Positions 17,823 through 27,558 of a DNA stretch of 64,000 bases are shown one piece after another. The first letter of the stretch is position 1, and every line of letters starts with the position of its first letter. The notes below the pieces were generated by a model. That model saw only the letters and a list, made by a program, of their open reading frames with translations. It had not been told where the DNA came from and ran no database searches. The position numbers and the translations under genes were made by a program. Origin of the DNA: Myxococcales bacterium (GTDB taxonomy: Bacteria > Myxococcota_A > Polyangia > Fen-1088); NCBI GenBank assembly GCA_022184915.1, contig JAGTJU010000006.1, positions 1 to 64,000 of the forward strand. The letters run 5' to 3'.

Positions 17823-19964
17823 TTACCTTCGTGGCTTTGCCGGCTCGCACACGAGCGCCCGGCCGTTGTGCTCCCGACCGTTGAGCGCCAACACCAGAGC
17901 TTCGGATTGACCCGAGGGGACGTTGATGTAGCTGTGCGTGTTCATCACTTCGATGTCCGAAGAGGGGACCACATGGCCCGCATCCTGAAGCAGGCTCGCC
18001 ACGTCGTCGGCGCGTACGCGGTCCTTACGCCCGAGGTTGAGGTAAAGCCGGATCTCGTCGGCTCTGGCCTCTGAACGGCTCGGGGCCCGTGTCCGCGTTC
18101 GCTCCTGTACGGGCTCCTGCGCCTGCCGGGGCGACTCCTCCCCGTCTTCGTTCCACACCGACATGAAGTCGTCAGAGGCACGGATGTCGCGACCCTCTCG
18201 CACGGAAAGGGGGGCGGCCTCGACCGGCGTGATCTGAGGCGGGGACATCTCTTCCGCGGGTCGGTCACCTCGGCTCGCCATGGGCGCTTCGCTGACCAGC
18301 GGCTCTTTGTCGCCGTACCCAGGCTCTCGGTCGCGACGCACACGATCGCCCCGGCGCAGGCGGTCCCCGGGCCGAGCGCGATCCCGCTCACCGCGGCCCT
18401 CGGGACGCCGGCCACTGGCGTTGCGTCCACGCTCCCGATCCCCGTAGCGTCCGGCTTCGTCCCGACCCCGGTCCGAGAAACGCTCTCGTCGGCCCTCGCC
18501 CTCCCGCCGTGGGGTGGGTTCGTCCAAGCTGGTGGCAAAGCCGAGCGCCTCGCTCTCGGCCTCGGGCGTGCCCTGAGCCATGTTGTCGGCCACCGCTTCG
18601 GCCGCCGAGGGGCGGTTGCGGGTGTGGCTCAAGCGCTCCTTCAAGAGGCTAGCCAGCAGGTGTTCGGCGTCGAGTGCGGTCAACACGCGGCGGGCGAGGG
18701 CTCGCCACGAGAGTCCGGGTTCGGGCGCGAGGTCCTTGCGAAGCCGCTGCAGGCTTTCCCCTTCGCGGCGCGCCTGGATCTCGGCCTCCGAAGGCAGCGT
18801 GCGCTCCTCCGGCTTTATCTTGTAGAGCAGCTTGAGGTAGTAGAACGAACCCACCTCCGTGGGCCCGATGAGCGATACGGCCACGCCGTGGCGTCCCGCC
18901 CGTCCGGTTCGCCCGGTTCGGTGGATATAGGACTCGGGCGAATCCGGAAACGAAAAATTGAAGACGTGAGAGATGTCGTCGATGTCGATGCCGCGCGCTG
19001 CTACGTCTGTAGCCACCAGGAAGCGAATGCTTCCCTCGCGCATCTGCTTCATGACCTTTTCGCGATCGCTTTGTGACAGGTCGGAAGAGATAGCCTCGGC
19101 CTCCATGCCCTTGCTCCGCAGGAACTCCGCCACGCGCCCGGTCTCTTCCCGGGTGTTGCAAAACACGATGCCCCGGCCCGGGTTCTCGAAGGCCAAGATG
19201 CGCAGCAGGTCCGATTCGCGGTTCGCGCCGCTGACCGTGTAGTAGAGGTGGCTAATCTCGGCCACGCCCACGAAGTCGGCCGAGAGCTTGAGGTGCACCG
19301 GGTTGCGCAGATAGCGCCGCGCCAGGCGCTTGATGCCCTCGGGTAGGGTGGCGGAAAACAGCATCGTCTGCCGCTCCGACGGGGTGTGTTCGAGGATGCG
19401 CTCAATGTCTTCCTGAAAGCCCATCGAGAGCATCTCGTCACACTCGTCCAACACCGCGCAGCGCACGCGATCCAGCTTCAAGGTGCCCCGGCGCAGGTGG
19501 TCCAGGATGCGCCCGGGTGTACCGCAAACGATTTGTCCGCCGGCCCGCAACTGTTCGACCTGCTTGCCCATGGGCGCACCGCCGTACACGGGTACCACGG
19601 TCATGGGCCTGTGGGCCGCGATGCGCGCCATTTCGGCCGCCACCTGCAAGGCCAGCTCGCGCGTGGGCAGAAGCACGATGGCCTGAACGGCCTTCTCGTC
19701 GGGATCGACCACGCGATCCACCAAGGGGATCCCGAAAGCGGCCGTTTTGCCCGAGCCCGTGCGGGACTGCACCAGCGCGTCTCGACCCGATTGCACCACG
19801 GGAACCGTTTGGCGCTGCACCTCCATCGGAGCCGAAAAGCCCATGTCTTGTAGGGCCTGCAGCACCTCGGCGCGGAGTCCCAGGTCTGCGAAGGTGCCCC
19901 GATCGGCCTCCTCCTGCCCCTTGTCCGCCCCCCGTTCCTGTCGATCCGTATCGTTCTCGCTCAT
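17823..19964 (-). CDS. deaD: DEAD-box RNA helicase with CsdA/DbpA-type C-terminal RNA-binding domain
   Basis: The 713-residue protein is an ATP-dependent RNA helicase. It shows the Q motif around SAPMEVQRQTVP, the Walker A SRTGSGKT, PTRELAL, GTPGRILDHL, SATLPEGIKRLARRYL, and HRTGRTGRAGRHG. Motif II reads DECD (residues about 172-175) where most bacterial members have DEAD. After the second RecA domain comes a disordered Arg/Asp/Gly-rich region, then a DbpA-like RNA-binding domain near the end (RADDVASLLQDAGHVVPSSD, HSYINVPSG). This architecture is that of DeaD/CsdA, used in ribosome assembly and cold adaptation. The gene is the last of a minus-strand cluster and converges with the upstream kinase. 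Confidence 0.9.
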   Translation of the reverse strand: MSENDTDRQERGADKGQEEADRGTFADLGLRAEVLQALQDMGFSAPMEVQRQTVPVVQSGRDALVQSRTGSGKTAAFGIPLVDRVVDPDEKAVQAIVLLPTRELALQVAAEMARIAAHRPMTVVPVYGGAPMGKQVEQLRAGGQIVCGTPGRILDHLRRGTLKLDRVRCAVLDECDEMLSMGFQEDIERILEHTPSERQTMLFSATLPEGIKRLARRYLRNPVHLKLSADFVGVAEISHLYYTVSGANRESDLLRILAFENPGRGIVFCNTREETGRVAEFLRSKGMEAEAISSDLSQSDREKVMKQMREGSIRFLVATDVAARGIDIDDISHVFNFSFPDSPESYIHRTGRTGRAGRHGVAVSLIGPTEVGSFYYLKLLYKIKPEERTLPSEAEIQARREGESLQRLRKDLAPEPGLSWRALARRVLTALDAEHLLASLLKERLSHTRNRPSAAEAVADNMAQGTPEAESEALGFATSLDEPTPRREGEGRRERFSDRGRDEAGRYGDRERGRNASGRRPEGRGERDRARPGDRLRRGDRVRRDREPGYGDKEPLVSEAPMASRGDRPAEEMSPPQITPVEAAPLSVREGRDIRASDDFMSVWNEDGEESPRQAQEPVQERTRTRAPSRSEARADEIRLYLNLGRKDRVRADDVASLLQDAGHVVPSSDIEVMNTHSYINVPSGQSEALVLALNGREHNGRALVCEPAKPRR

Positions 19965-20021
19965 GGCTGCCTTCGTTCTTGTTCGTGCTTGTCCGTCGTG
20001 TCGACGAGGTCTCGTGCGCTC

Positions 20022-20663
20022 TCAGCGGATGTCCCGCAGGCGCTCGCTCAGTTTGTCCACCCGCGTGCGTACCTGGGACAGGCGCGGGGCCTGCTCGTTC
20101 CCGAAACGCTTGAGTTCGCGTGTGAAGGTGAGATGAACGGCGCCCAGCTCGTCGTAAACGGACGCCATGTCTTCGAGTTCTTTCCGCAGGGCGCGGCTCC
20201 GCGCTTCCTGAAACCGGCATCGTTGCCCAAGGCGGCTCCACCGCTTGCGCCAGAGTGCGCCTTCGTCACCCCAGCGCTGGGCTTCTGCCGGGTCGTAGCC
20301 GCCCAGCAGGTGATGAAAGCTCTCCAGGTGCTTCTCGAGTGCGACCTGCACGTCCGACAGCTCCTCCAAGCAGCCCTTCAACTCCGCCACCGTGATGGCC
20401 TCGCTTACCGGCGTGGCGGCTTCCACGGGGGGATTGCGTCGCCGGTAGATGGAGACACCCACCGACGTCAGCACGTACAGGCTGCCCAGCACGGAAAACG
20501 ACAGCACCGACCAAGCCAAAAAGCGCCGATACGGTCGGTATTCAGAATTCCTGTCAGATCCCTGTGTAGACAATGGATGCCTTGACTCCCAGCGAGGAGC
20601 CGCGGTCCGGAGCGCCGGACGTGGTGCTGGGAGGACCGTACGGACCCGAACCCCGATTGTCAA
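20022..20663 (-). CDS. Single-span membrane protein with coiled-coil domain, unknown function
   Basis: I do not recognise a family. One hydrophobic span (FLAWSVLSFSVLGSLYVLTS) is followed by a charged helical region rich in Glu, Leu, Arg and His (LKGCLEELSDVQVALEKHLE; SRALRKELEDMASVYDELGA), which is probably coiled coil. The start is unclear: the longest frame begins at a TTG (20663), and another TTG at 20573 would remove a 30-residue Pro/Arg-rich lead. It lies between the PEGA kinase and deaD on the same strand, with 40 and 57 bases either side, so cotranscription is likely. Whether the kinase phosphorylates it is unknown. Confidence 0.6.
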   Translation of the reverse strand: MTIGVRVRTVLPAPRPALRTAAPRWESRHPLSTQGSDRNSEYRPYRRFLAWSVLSFSVLGSLYVLTSVGVSIYRRRNPPVEAATPVSEAITVAELKGCLEELSDVQVALEKHLESFHHLLGGYDPAEAQRWGDEGALWRKRWSRLGQRCRFQEARSRALRKELEDMASVYDELGAVHLTFTRELKRFGNEQAPRLSQVRTRVDKLSERLRDIR

Positions 20664-20703
20664 CAGGGCGGGTGCGCCTGGCTGGGCCAGCGCGGCCGCC
20701 TGC

Positions 20704-22323
20704 TCAGAAGCCCGGGCTGAGGTAGCCGTCTTCGTCTACGGTCGTTCGGGGCTTCGTGGGCTTTGGGGGCGGGGCCTCCGTGCCCTTGTCGTTCCGTGAA
20801 CCCGTCGAGCCCCGACCGGGTCGGGTCACGGCCACCGGACGGCGGCCCGGCTCCTTCGCCGCGTCCTTGGGCGCTTCTTTTTCGGCCTCTTTGACCAGGC
20901 TTGCTGCGAGCTTGGCTGACAAGTCGGGCACCAGCGTCATCGTTTGGGTCTCGTATCCCTCTTTGTCGAAGGCGAAAGCGATCGCCTCCTTGCCTTTGGG
21001 AAACTCCAACTGGAACGGCGTGGTGCCGAGACGCTCACCCGAGTCGTTGCGGGAGACGGTGGCACCGCTTGGTTCGGACCTGAACATCACGGTCACGAGC
21101 TCGGGCACGTCCGGAGCGGCTTCAGCATTCGCCTCCGCCTGCGTCTCGGCTGCGGGCGGTGTCACCGTGGCCGAGGCGGGAGGGCCCGAAGGGCCGCGAC
21201 CCAGCAGCAAAAACGCGGCGGTTCCCGCGACAAGGATGGCGCCTGCCACCCCGAACGCCAGGCCCTTGTGGGACTTCGGCGGGATGTCGAGGTCGTCCGC
21301 CAACTCGCCGTTGCCTTGTCCGAAGGTGGTGGGAGCAGGTTGTCGGCGGTTTCCTCCCTGACCGGGGGCGGCTCCGAACACCACCTGCCCGCTCATGGCT
21401 TCCGCCTCGCTTGGACGGGATGCGGGAGCCCCCTCCGCCGGCGCCGCTGATGGCACCGAGCCCCCGTTCAGCACGAAGCTCTGCGGGTCCAAAATGGCCG
21501 CTCGGAACTCCTTCATCGACTGAAAACGTTGGGCGCGGTCCTTCGCCAGCGACTTCAGCACCACCTTCTCGTGGTGCTCCTCCAGCGCGGGGTTGATGGC
21601 CCGCAGCGAAGGAGGCGCTTGGGTGATGTGCTTGACGATGATTTCACCGTAGCCCTCGCCCCCGAACGGCACCTTGCCCGTCATCATCTCGAACAAGATG
21701 ACGCCCAAGGCGTAAACATCCGACCTTTGGTCGACATCGGCGCGGCCCTCGCACTGCTCGGGCGACATATAGTAGGGCGTGCCCATGACGGAGCCCGTCC
21801 GCGTCTTGTGGGTGACCTTTTCGTCCCCCTGCGTGAGCTTCGCCAAGCCGAAGTCCAGAACCTTGACGAAATCGACGTTCGCGCCGCGGTTGATGAGGTA
21901 GACGTTCTCTGGCTTGAGATCGCGGTGGATGATGCCGTGCTCGTGGGACGCCGCGAGGGCGTCCGCCACCTGCGCCGCGATCTTCAAGGCCCGCGCCGCG
22001 GGAAAGCGGTGTTCGCGGGTGATGCGGTCCGACAGGGCTTCACCCTGCAGGAACTCCATCACGAAGAAGAATTCACCCTCGTCGGTGTTGCCGAAATCGC
22101 TGATGTCGACGATGTGCTCGTTGCCGATCTGATTGACCGATTTGGCCTCGGTCATGAACCGCGACACCACCTCGGGGTTCTTCGAGAGCTCGGGGTGGAT
22201 GGCTTTGATAGCCACCTTCTTGCCGATGACAGGGTGTTCGGCGAGGTACACGACCCCCATGCCGCCTTCGCCCAGTTTCGCGGTGATCTTGTAATTTCCG
22301 ACAGTCTGCCCAACGGATATCAT
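20704..22323 (-). CDS. Ser/Thr protein kinase with PEGA domain
   Basis: The 539-residue protein has a complete kinase domain: GEGGMGVVYLAEH, KVAIKAIHPEL, HRDLKPENVYLINR, DFGLAKL, GTPYYMSPEQ. A membrane span lies near residues 353-373 (GVAGAILVAGTAAFLLLG). The part beyond it holds a PEGA domain with FRSEPSGATVSRNDSG, followed by LGTTPFQLEFPKG and a repeat of the fold, as in many myxobacterial kinases. The tail is Lys/Pro-rich. The PEGA domain is thought to be extracellular and possibly involved in surface attachment. It is the first gene of a cluster that continues into the coiled-coil protein and deaD. Confidence 0.9.
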   Translation of the reverse strand: MISVGQTVGNYKITAKLGEGGMGVVYLAEHPVIGKKVAIKAIHPELSKNPEVVSRFMTEAKSVNQIGNEHIVDISDFGNTDEGEFFFVMEFLQGEALSDRITREHRFPAARALKIAAQVADALAASHEHGIIHRDLKPENVYLINRGANVDFVKVLDFGLAKLTQGDEKVTHKTRTGSVMGTPYYMSPEQCEGRADVDQRSDVYALGVILFEMMTGKVPFGGEGYGEIIVKHITQAPPSLRAINPALEEHHEKVVLKSLAKDRAQRFQSMKEFRAAILDPQSFVLNGGSVPSAAPAEGAPASRPSEAEAMSGQVVFGAAPGQGGNRRQPAPTTFGQGNGELADDLDIPPKSHKGLAFGVAGAILVAGTAAFLLLGRGPSGPPASATVTPPAAETQAEANAEAAPDVPELVTVMFRSEPSGATVSRNDSGERLGTTPFQLEFPKGKEAIAFAFDKEGYETQTMTLVPDLSAKLAASLVKEAEKEAPKDAAKEPGRRPVAVTRPGRGSTGSRNDKGTEAPPPKPTKPRTTVDEDGYLSPGF

Positions 22324-22563
22324 GGGAGAGCTAAGTCCTCACGCTTACGGGCTTTTCCGGGCCTTTGGGCAGATTCACCCATTTACTTGTCTTCGTCAAG
22401 ATTGACCCCCAGCTTGAAGCCCGCCTACCGGTTAGACACCTCAGTAGGGCTTTTTCGTCAACCAGAACGGGTAAAGGGGTGCGGACGGTGACGTTTTTGC
22501 ACCTACCCGCTGGCAAGGCTCGGGGGGGGGGATCAAGCCAGCCGGCGCGAGGCCGCCGTGCGG

Positions 22564-22598
22564 CCGGGTTGCTTCAGCCGAACCGGGTTGCTTCAGCC
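22564..22598. repeat. 16-bp direct repeat at the 3' end of plsC
   Basis: The sequence ccgggttgcttcagcc occurs twice, at 22564-22579 and 22583-22598, three bases apart. The second copy overlaps the end of the acyltransferase gene, including its stop codon on the minus strand. It may be a local tandem duplication. The rest of the 22324-22592 gap holds a run of ten G near 22520 and no clear promoter or terminator. Confidence 0.75.
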
Positions 22599-23444
22599 AA
22601 AAAAGATCGAACGCCGCTCGAGCAACATTTCCGCAATCATCGTGTCCACTTGCCCACGCACCTGCTCGGCCGCCTCCAACACGGCCGAAGTATCATCGAG
22701 CGCCATGGTCGGGGCCACGATCGGCTTTCCCACCTGGATGTGCCACTTCGTGGGAAGGGGTAAAAGACCCAGGGGACCCAGGAAGGGAAAGGTAGGCGTG
22801 ATGGGGATGTAGGGCAAGCCGAGCCACCGGGCCGGGGCGGTGAGCTTGCCGATCACCGGGTGGATTTCCTCGGCCCCCACGATGGCCGTGGGGATGATAG
22901 GCACGCCGGCCGCGGCCGCCAAGCGAACGAAGCCTCCGCGTCCGAAGCGCGTGAGACGGTACCGCTCCCGGTAGAGCTTGCCCACGCCCCTCAGCCCCTC
23001 CGGAAACACCGAGACCACCTGACCCTCCTCGAGAAGGCGCGTGGCGTTTTCCATCGAGGCCCGTACGCCCCCGAAGCGGGCCACGACCGGTCTCATGACA
23101 CGCGAGCGAAACGCAAAGTTCGCCACGAGGGGCCGGGGCAGGCGATGCTGGGGGTGGAGCTTGCGCACGCCGTAAGCAAGCATCATCCCATCGTAGGGTA
23201 GGCCCCCTGAATGGTTGGACACCATGAGCGCCGGCCCTGAGTCCGGGAGGTTTTCGAGCCCCGAGAGACGCACGCGGAAGTACCGCTCCCACAGAAAATC
23301 CAGCAGCGGTGTGACCTGCTCGAAGAAGTGCGGATCGAAACCAAGGTCCGGTTTCGTGGACGGATCTTCACCGTCCGACGTCCGGATGGCCTCGTATACG
23401 GCCTTGAGCGCGCCAAGGACCCGCGCGTCGGGAACGGGGAGCAT
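22593..23444 (-). CDS. Lysophospholipid acyltransferase family protein (PlsC-like)
   Basis: The 283-residue protein is a glycerophospholipid acyltransferase of the PlsC superfamily. The catalytic His sits in VSNHSGGLPYDGMMLAYG, a longer spacing than the classical HX4D but like that of a known subgroup (NHSGG...D). FPEGLRGVGKLY is the second signature, and ANFAFRSRV and GVPIIPTAIVGAEE are also family-like. The C-terminal stretch GLPYIPITPTFPFLGPLGLL may be membrane-associated. The acceptor lipid is unknown. It starts 15 bases after the alaS stop, so it is probably cotranscribed with alaS. Confidence 0.85.
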   Translation of the reverse strand: MLPVPDARVLGALKAVYEAIRTSDGEDPSTKPDLGFDPHFFEQVTPLLDFLWERYFRVRLSGLENLPDSGPALMVSNHSGGLPYDGMMLAYGVRKLHPQHRLPRPLVANFAFRSRVMRPVVARFGGVRASMENATRLLEEGQVVSVFPEGLRGVGKLYRERYRLTRFGRGGFVRLAAAAGVPIIPTAIVGAEEIHPVIGKLTAPARWLGLPYIPITPTFPFLGPLGLLPLPTKWHIQVGKPIVAPTMALDDTSAVLEAAEQVRGQVDTMIAEMLLERRSIFFG

Positions 23445-23459
23445 GCGCGACCTCGAGGT

Positions 23460-26156
23460 TCAGCTTTTCGCGACGAGGTCAACCAGTGCCTGGCGCCACT
23501 GGCTCAGCACGGCGCCCAAGTCGGCAGGCCGGGGCCCGCCCCCTTGCGCCATGTCAGGTCGACCTCCGCCCTTACCATCGATGACCTTCACCAACTCGGA
23601 CAAGGTTTTGCCCGCATGGAACCGCCCCACCAAGTCTTTGCTCACCACGCACACCAACGACAGCTTCTCCCCTTCGTCGCCCACCAGCGCAATGACGGCG
23701 GGAGAGAGCTTGTCCCGCAGCTTGTCGGCCGTTTCGCGCAGGATCTTCGCGTCGCTGACCGGGACATCGGTCACGAGGATCGAGACGTCGCCCACCTTCT
23801 GAGCGTGTGCGGTCAGATCCTTCCCTCCGCCCGAGGCCAGCTGAGCGCGCAGTTTCTCGATCTCTTTGTCCCGCGTGCGAAGGTCTCCCTGGAGACGCTC
23901 GAGTTTGGAAGACACCTCGAAGGGGCTGGCCTTGAGCTGTTCCGCCGAACCCAGGAGCTCGTGTTCCAGCTTGCGCACGAAACCCACGGCACCCAATCCG
24001 GTGACCGCCTCGATCCTGCGGACGCCCTGTGCAATGCCCGTTTCTTCTGTGATCTTGAAGAGGCCGATGTCGCCGGTCCGCGACACGTGGGTGCCTCCAC
24101 ACAGCTCCTTGCTCTCGGCCATGGACAGCACGCGAACGGTGTCCGCGTACTTCTCGCCGAAAAACGCGACCGCGCCCGCGGCTTTCGCTTCCGCGATCGG
24201 AAGCACCGCGGTCTCGACAGCATGGTTTTGAACGATGCGGGCGTTCACCAGATCTTCTACGCGCTCGCGTTCTTCCCGCGTGAGGGGCTGAAAATGGGAA
24301 AAATCGAAGCGGAGACGCTCCTCCGAAACCAGGGAGCCCTTCTGCGCCACGTGCTCGCCAAGCGTCGTACGCAGGGCCCAGTGCATGAGGTGCGTGGCCG
24401 AGTGGTTGCGTCGAACGGCGTTGCGGTGAGCTTCGTCCACCCGCAGGTCCAGCGCGTCACCCACCTTGACCTCACCCGACACGAGCGTGGCCACGTGCAC
24501 CGACAGGCCGGGGACCGGCCGTTTCGTGTCGTCGATGCGCACGCTTCCCGCCGGGCCCGTCGCCACGCCGCTGTCGCCCACTTGGCCGCCCGATTCGCCG
24601 TAAAAAGGGGTTTCCGCGCAGACGAACGCAAAGGGGGTGGAAGCTCCGTCTGCCCCGACCCTCACTTGGTCCACTTCCCGGCCGTCCTGGACGAGGGCAA
24701 CGACCTGCCCAGGCGCATGGCAGGCCTCGTAACCCAGAAACCGGGTGGTCCCCACGCGCTCGGCGATCGCTTGAAACACCCCCTCGACCGCGAGCTCCCC
24801 GGATCCCACGAAGGCAGCGCGCTTGCGCTGGGCCTCCATCTGCGCGTCGAATCCAGCTTCATCGACCTCCAGGCCTCGGCGGTTGCCGATGACCCGGGTG
24901 AGATCGAGAGGGAAGCCATAGGTGTCGTAGAGCCGAAACGCCAGCTCGCCCGGCACGGACGTGCCGGACAGGCGCTCCGTTTCCTCGGTCAGGATACGCA
25001 CGCCGCGCTCGAGGGTTTCGCGGAAGCGTCGCTCCTCTTGCTCGGTGACTTCCAAGATGGTGCTGCGGCGTTCGTCGAGCTCGGGATAGGCGCTGCTCAT
25101 CAGGTCAATGACCTGGCCGGTCAGCTTGGCGAAGAACGCGTCCTTGATGCCGAGGAGATCTCCGTGATAGATGGCGCGTCGCATTATGCGACGTAAGACG
25201 TACTCCCGGCGCGTCTTCTCGGGGAACACGCCATCGGCCACCAAGAACGCCGTGGCCCGCGCGTGATCGGCGATGGCCCGCATCGAAACCGACGATGAGT
25301 TCTCTCTGTAGTCGGTAGCGTCGAACGTCTTGGAGGACAGGCGCGCCACCGTGTCGACGAGAGGGCGTAAAAGATCCGTCTCGTAGTTCGAACGGTAGCC
25401 CTGCAGCACGGCGCAGAGTCGCTCGAGGCCCATGCCCGTATCCACGGAGGGGCGGGGCAGGGGCGTTCGCGTGCCGTCGGGGTGTTGCTCGTACTGCATG
25501 AACACCAGGTTCCAGACCTCGACCCAGCGATCGCAGTCGCAGGCCGGCCCCTGACACGGGCGTCCCGCCGCGACCTCGGCGCAGGGGAGGTCGTCGCCTT
25601 GGTGGTAGTGAATTTCGCTGCACGGACCACAGGGGCCCGTATCGCCCATGGCCCAGAAGTTGTCCTTGTCGCCCAGCGGGATGATGCGATCGTCAGGCAC
25701 CCCGGTGATTGACTTCCAGAGCTGTCGAGCTTCGTCGTCCGAGTGATGGACCGTGAACACCAGTCGGTTGAGCGGCAAGCCGTACACTTCGGCCAGCAGC
25801 TCGTGCGCGAAGGTGATGGCACCCTCTTTGAAATAGTCGCCGAAAGAGAAATTACCCAACATCTCGAAGAAGGTGTGGTGGCGTGCCGTGCGCCCTACGT
25901 TTTCGAGGTCGTTGTGTTTGCCGCCCGCGCGCACGCACTTTTGTGCTGTGGTGGCCCGAATGCGCGCCCGTCGGGATTTCCCGGTGAACACGTCCTTGAA
26001 TTGGTTCATGCCCGCGTTGGCGAAGAGCAGCGTGGGGTCGTTCTGGGGCACGAGGGAAGAACTCGCCACCTCTTCGTGGCCCTTGCTCACGAAGAAATCG
26101 AGGAAGGCCCGGCGGACGGCCGAGGCGTTCAGGAATGTGCTTGAGGGGTGCGGCAT
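23460..26156 (-). CDS. alaS: Alanyl-tRNA synthetase
   Basis: The 898-residue protein charges tRNA-Ala. The N-terminal catalytic domain has the class II motifs SSLVPQNDPTLLFANAGMNQ and RHHTFFEMLGNFSFGDYF. The editing domain has the zinc-site motifs HSATHL and CGGTHVSRTGD. A C-terminal DHHA1-type region follows (GRPDMAQGGG near the end), giving full length for the family (about 870-900). The start, MPHPSSTFLNASAVRRAF, agrees with other AlaRS. Its stop lies 15 bases before the acyltransferase start. Confidence 0.97.
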   Translation of the reverse strand: MPHPSSTFLNASAVRRAFLDFFVSKGHEEVASSSLVPQNDPTLLFANAGMNQFKDVFTGKSRRARIRATTAQKCVRAGGKHNDLENVGRTARHHTFFEMLGNFSFGDYFKEGAITFAHELLAEVYGLPLNRLVFTVHHSDDEARQLWKSITGVPDDRIIPLGDKDNFWAMGDTGPCGPCSEIHYHQGDDLPCAEVAAGRPCQGPACDCDRWVEVWNLVFMQYEQHPDGTRTPLPRPSVDTGMGLERLCAVLQGYRSNYETDLLRPLVDTVARLSSKTFDATDYRENSSSVSMRAIADHARATAFLVADGVFPEKTRREYVLRRIMRRAIYHGDLLGIKDAFFAKLTGQVIDLMSSAYPELDERRSTILEVTEQEERRFRETLERGVRILTEETERLSGTSVPGELAFRLYDTYGFPLDLTRVIGNRRGLEVDEAGFDAQMEAQRKRAAFVGSGELAVEGVFQAIAERVGTTRFLGYEACHAPGQVVALVQDGREVDQVRVGADGASTPFAFVCAETPFYGESGGQVGDSGVATGPAGSVRIDDTKRPVPGLSVHVATLVSGEVKVGDALDLRVDEAHRNAVRRNHSATHLMHWALRTTLGEHVAQKGSLVSEERLRFDFSHFQPLTREERERVEDLVNARIVQNHAVETAVLPIAEAKAAGAVAFFGEKYADTVRVLSMAESKELCGGTHVSRTGDIGLFKITEETGIAQGVRRIEAVTGLGAVGFVRKLEHELLGSAEQLKASPFEVSSKLERLQGDLRTRDKEIEKLRAQLASGGGKDLTAHAQKVGDVSILVTDVPVSDAKILRETADKLRDKLSPAVIALVGDEGEKLSLVCVVSKDLVGRFHAGKTLSELVKVIDGKGGGRPDMAQGGGPRPADLGAVLSQWRQALVDLVAKS

Positions 26157-26298
26157 GAGGGGGCGAAATCTAGCAGAAACGCTTTGCGTTTGTGCCGCGA
26201 TTGCCGCGGTTTGCCAGGGGCGGCCCGTGCAGGAGCGGTCCGTGCGGGCCGGGCCTGGCCAGGCGCCGGTGCTCGCTCAGCCCCGTGTTCTGTTCCCG

Positions 26299-27558
26299 CT
26301 ACTCCTTGAAGCGGTCGATCTTGAATTCGTCAGACAGGGCGTTGGCCCCGACCCGGGTGGCGGTGACCTGGCGGACCTGCGTGTCCGCAACCCCACCCAT
26401 GCGCGGGGTCGGGTCGTAAATTTCCTGCGCATAGGCACGCGAGGCTCCGGCGGCCCCCCCGTCTCCACCTGCGGAGGCGCCCTTGTTGAAGCCCCGGAAG
26501 TGCAACGCGAAGTCGTCGGGGTTCGTCGCGTTCCTCACCGCCTCGTCGTAGGTGATGATCTGGCGCTGGACGAGCTCTGTCAGTGACTGGTCGAAGCTGA
26601 CCATGCCGTACGGGTCCCGTCCCGTGGCAATGGCGTCGCGGATCTCACGGGTACGTTTCGGGTCCGCTACGAGCTCCTTGACCCGGGCCGTGTTCACCAA
26701 GATCTCCACGGCCGGAATCATGCCTCGGCCGTCCGCTCGCGGAACGAGCCGCTGAGACACGACGCCCTTGAGCACCGTGAGCAGCTGCAGACGCGCCTGG
26801 CTTTGCTGATGAGGAGGGTAAAGCGAGATGATGCGGTTGACGGTTTCCACGGCATCGATCGTGTGGAGCGTGGAGAGCACCAGGTGACCGGTTTCGGCCG
26901 CGGTCATTGCGATCTCCGTGGTCTCGATGTCGCGCATCTCACCAACCAGCACCACGTCGGGGTCCTGGCGAAGGGCGGCCCGCAGCGCCCTCGAGAACGA
27001 CGTCGTATCGAACCCCACCTCGCGCTGGTTGATGACGCTGCGCCGGTCCTTGAACGCGTACTCGACCGGATCCTCGATCGTGACGATGTGAGCCGCGCGG
27101 CGGGAGTTGATGAAGTCCACCATGGCCGCAAGTGTGGTCGACTTGCCGGACCCCGTGATGCCGGTGACCAGCACCAAGCCGCGCTCTTCGGCGGCCAGGT
27201 CCAGCACTTTGGGCGGTAGGTTCAGGGTCTCGAAGGGCGGAACGTCGGGCGGGATGAGACGCATGACCATGCCCACGGAGCCCCGCTGCTGGAACACGTT
27301 CACGCGGTAGCGCACACCATCCTGCGACGCATAAGCGAGATCCACGTCCCAGGTCTGCTCGTACTGCTGCCGCAAGCGTTCGCTCATGATCGCGTAAGCG
27401 AAGTTGCGCAGGACCTCCCGTGACAGAGGGGGCACGTCCCGGACGGTCCGGAGGTCGCCCTTGATGCGAAAGATCGGCGGCAGGCCGGCCTTCATGTGGA
27501 CGTCCGACGCGCCAAGCTGGCGGGCAGCCTGGAGCACCCGGTCGAGAACGGTGGTCAT
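26299..27558 (-). CDS. PilT/PilU-family type IV pilus retraction ATPase
   Basis: The 419-residue protein is a secretion ATPase of the PilT family. The start MTTVLDRVLQAARQLGASDV, Walker A GITGSGKSTT, Asp-box RAALRQDPDVVLVGEMRD, and His-box ETGHLVLSTLHT are all present. The C-terminal PilT motif AIRNLIREGK is missing, and the corresponding part reads ARVKELVADPKRTREIRDAI, which is nearer to the PilU or second-PilT subgroup. It is followed by a tail of about 60 residues, Gly/Ala-rich in its middle part. It acts at the inner-membrane base of the pilus. No other pilus gene is nearby, so the pairing is unclear. Confidence 0.88.
   Translation of the reverse strand: MTTVLDRVLQAARQLGASDVHMKAGLPPIFRIKGDLRTVRDVPPLSREVLRNFAYAIMSERLRQQYEQTWDVDLAYASQDGVRYRVNVFQQRGSVGMVMRLIPPDVPPFETLNLPPKVLDLAAEERGLVLVTGITGSGKSTTLAAMVDFINSRRAAHIVTIEDPVEYAFKDRRSVINQREVGFDTTSFSRALRAALRQDPDVVLVGEMRDIETTEIAMTAAETGHLVLSTLHTIDAVETVNRIISLYPPHQQSQARLQLLTVLKGVVSQRLVPRADGRGMIPAVEILVNTARVKELVADPKRTREIRDAIATGRDPYGMVSFDQSLTELVQRQIITYDEAVRNATNPDDFALHFRGFNKGASAGGDGGAAGASRAYAQEIYDPTPRMGGVADTQVRQVTATRVGANALSDEFKIDRFKE

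Noticed and set aside
22515-22530. G run as a structured DNA (quadruplex) element
   Set aside because: It is a single run of about ten G and does not give four separate tracts.
23328-25196. A 622-codon open frame on the plus strand
   Set aside because: It is antisense to alaS and matches nothing; a GC-bias shadow.
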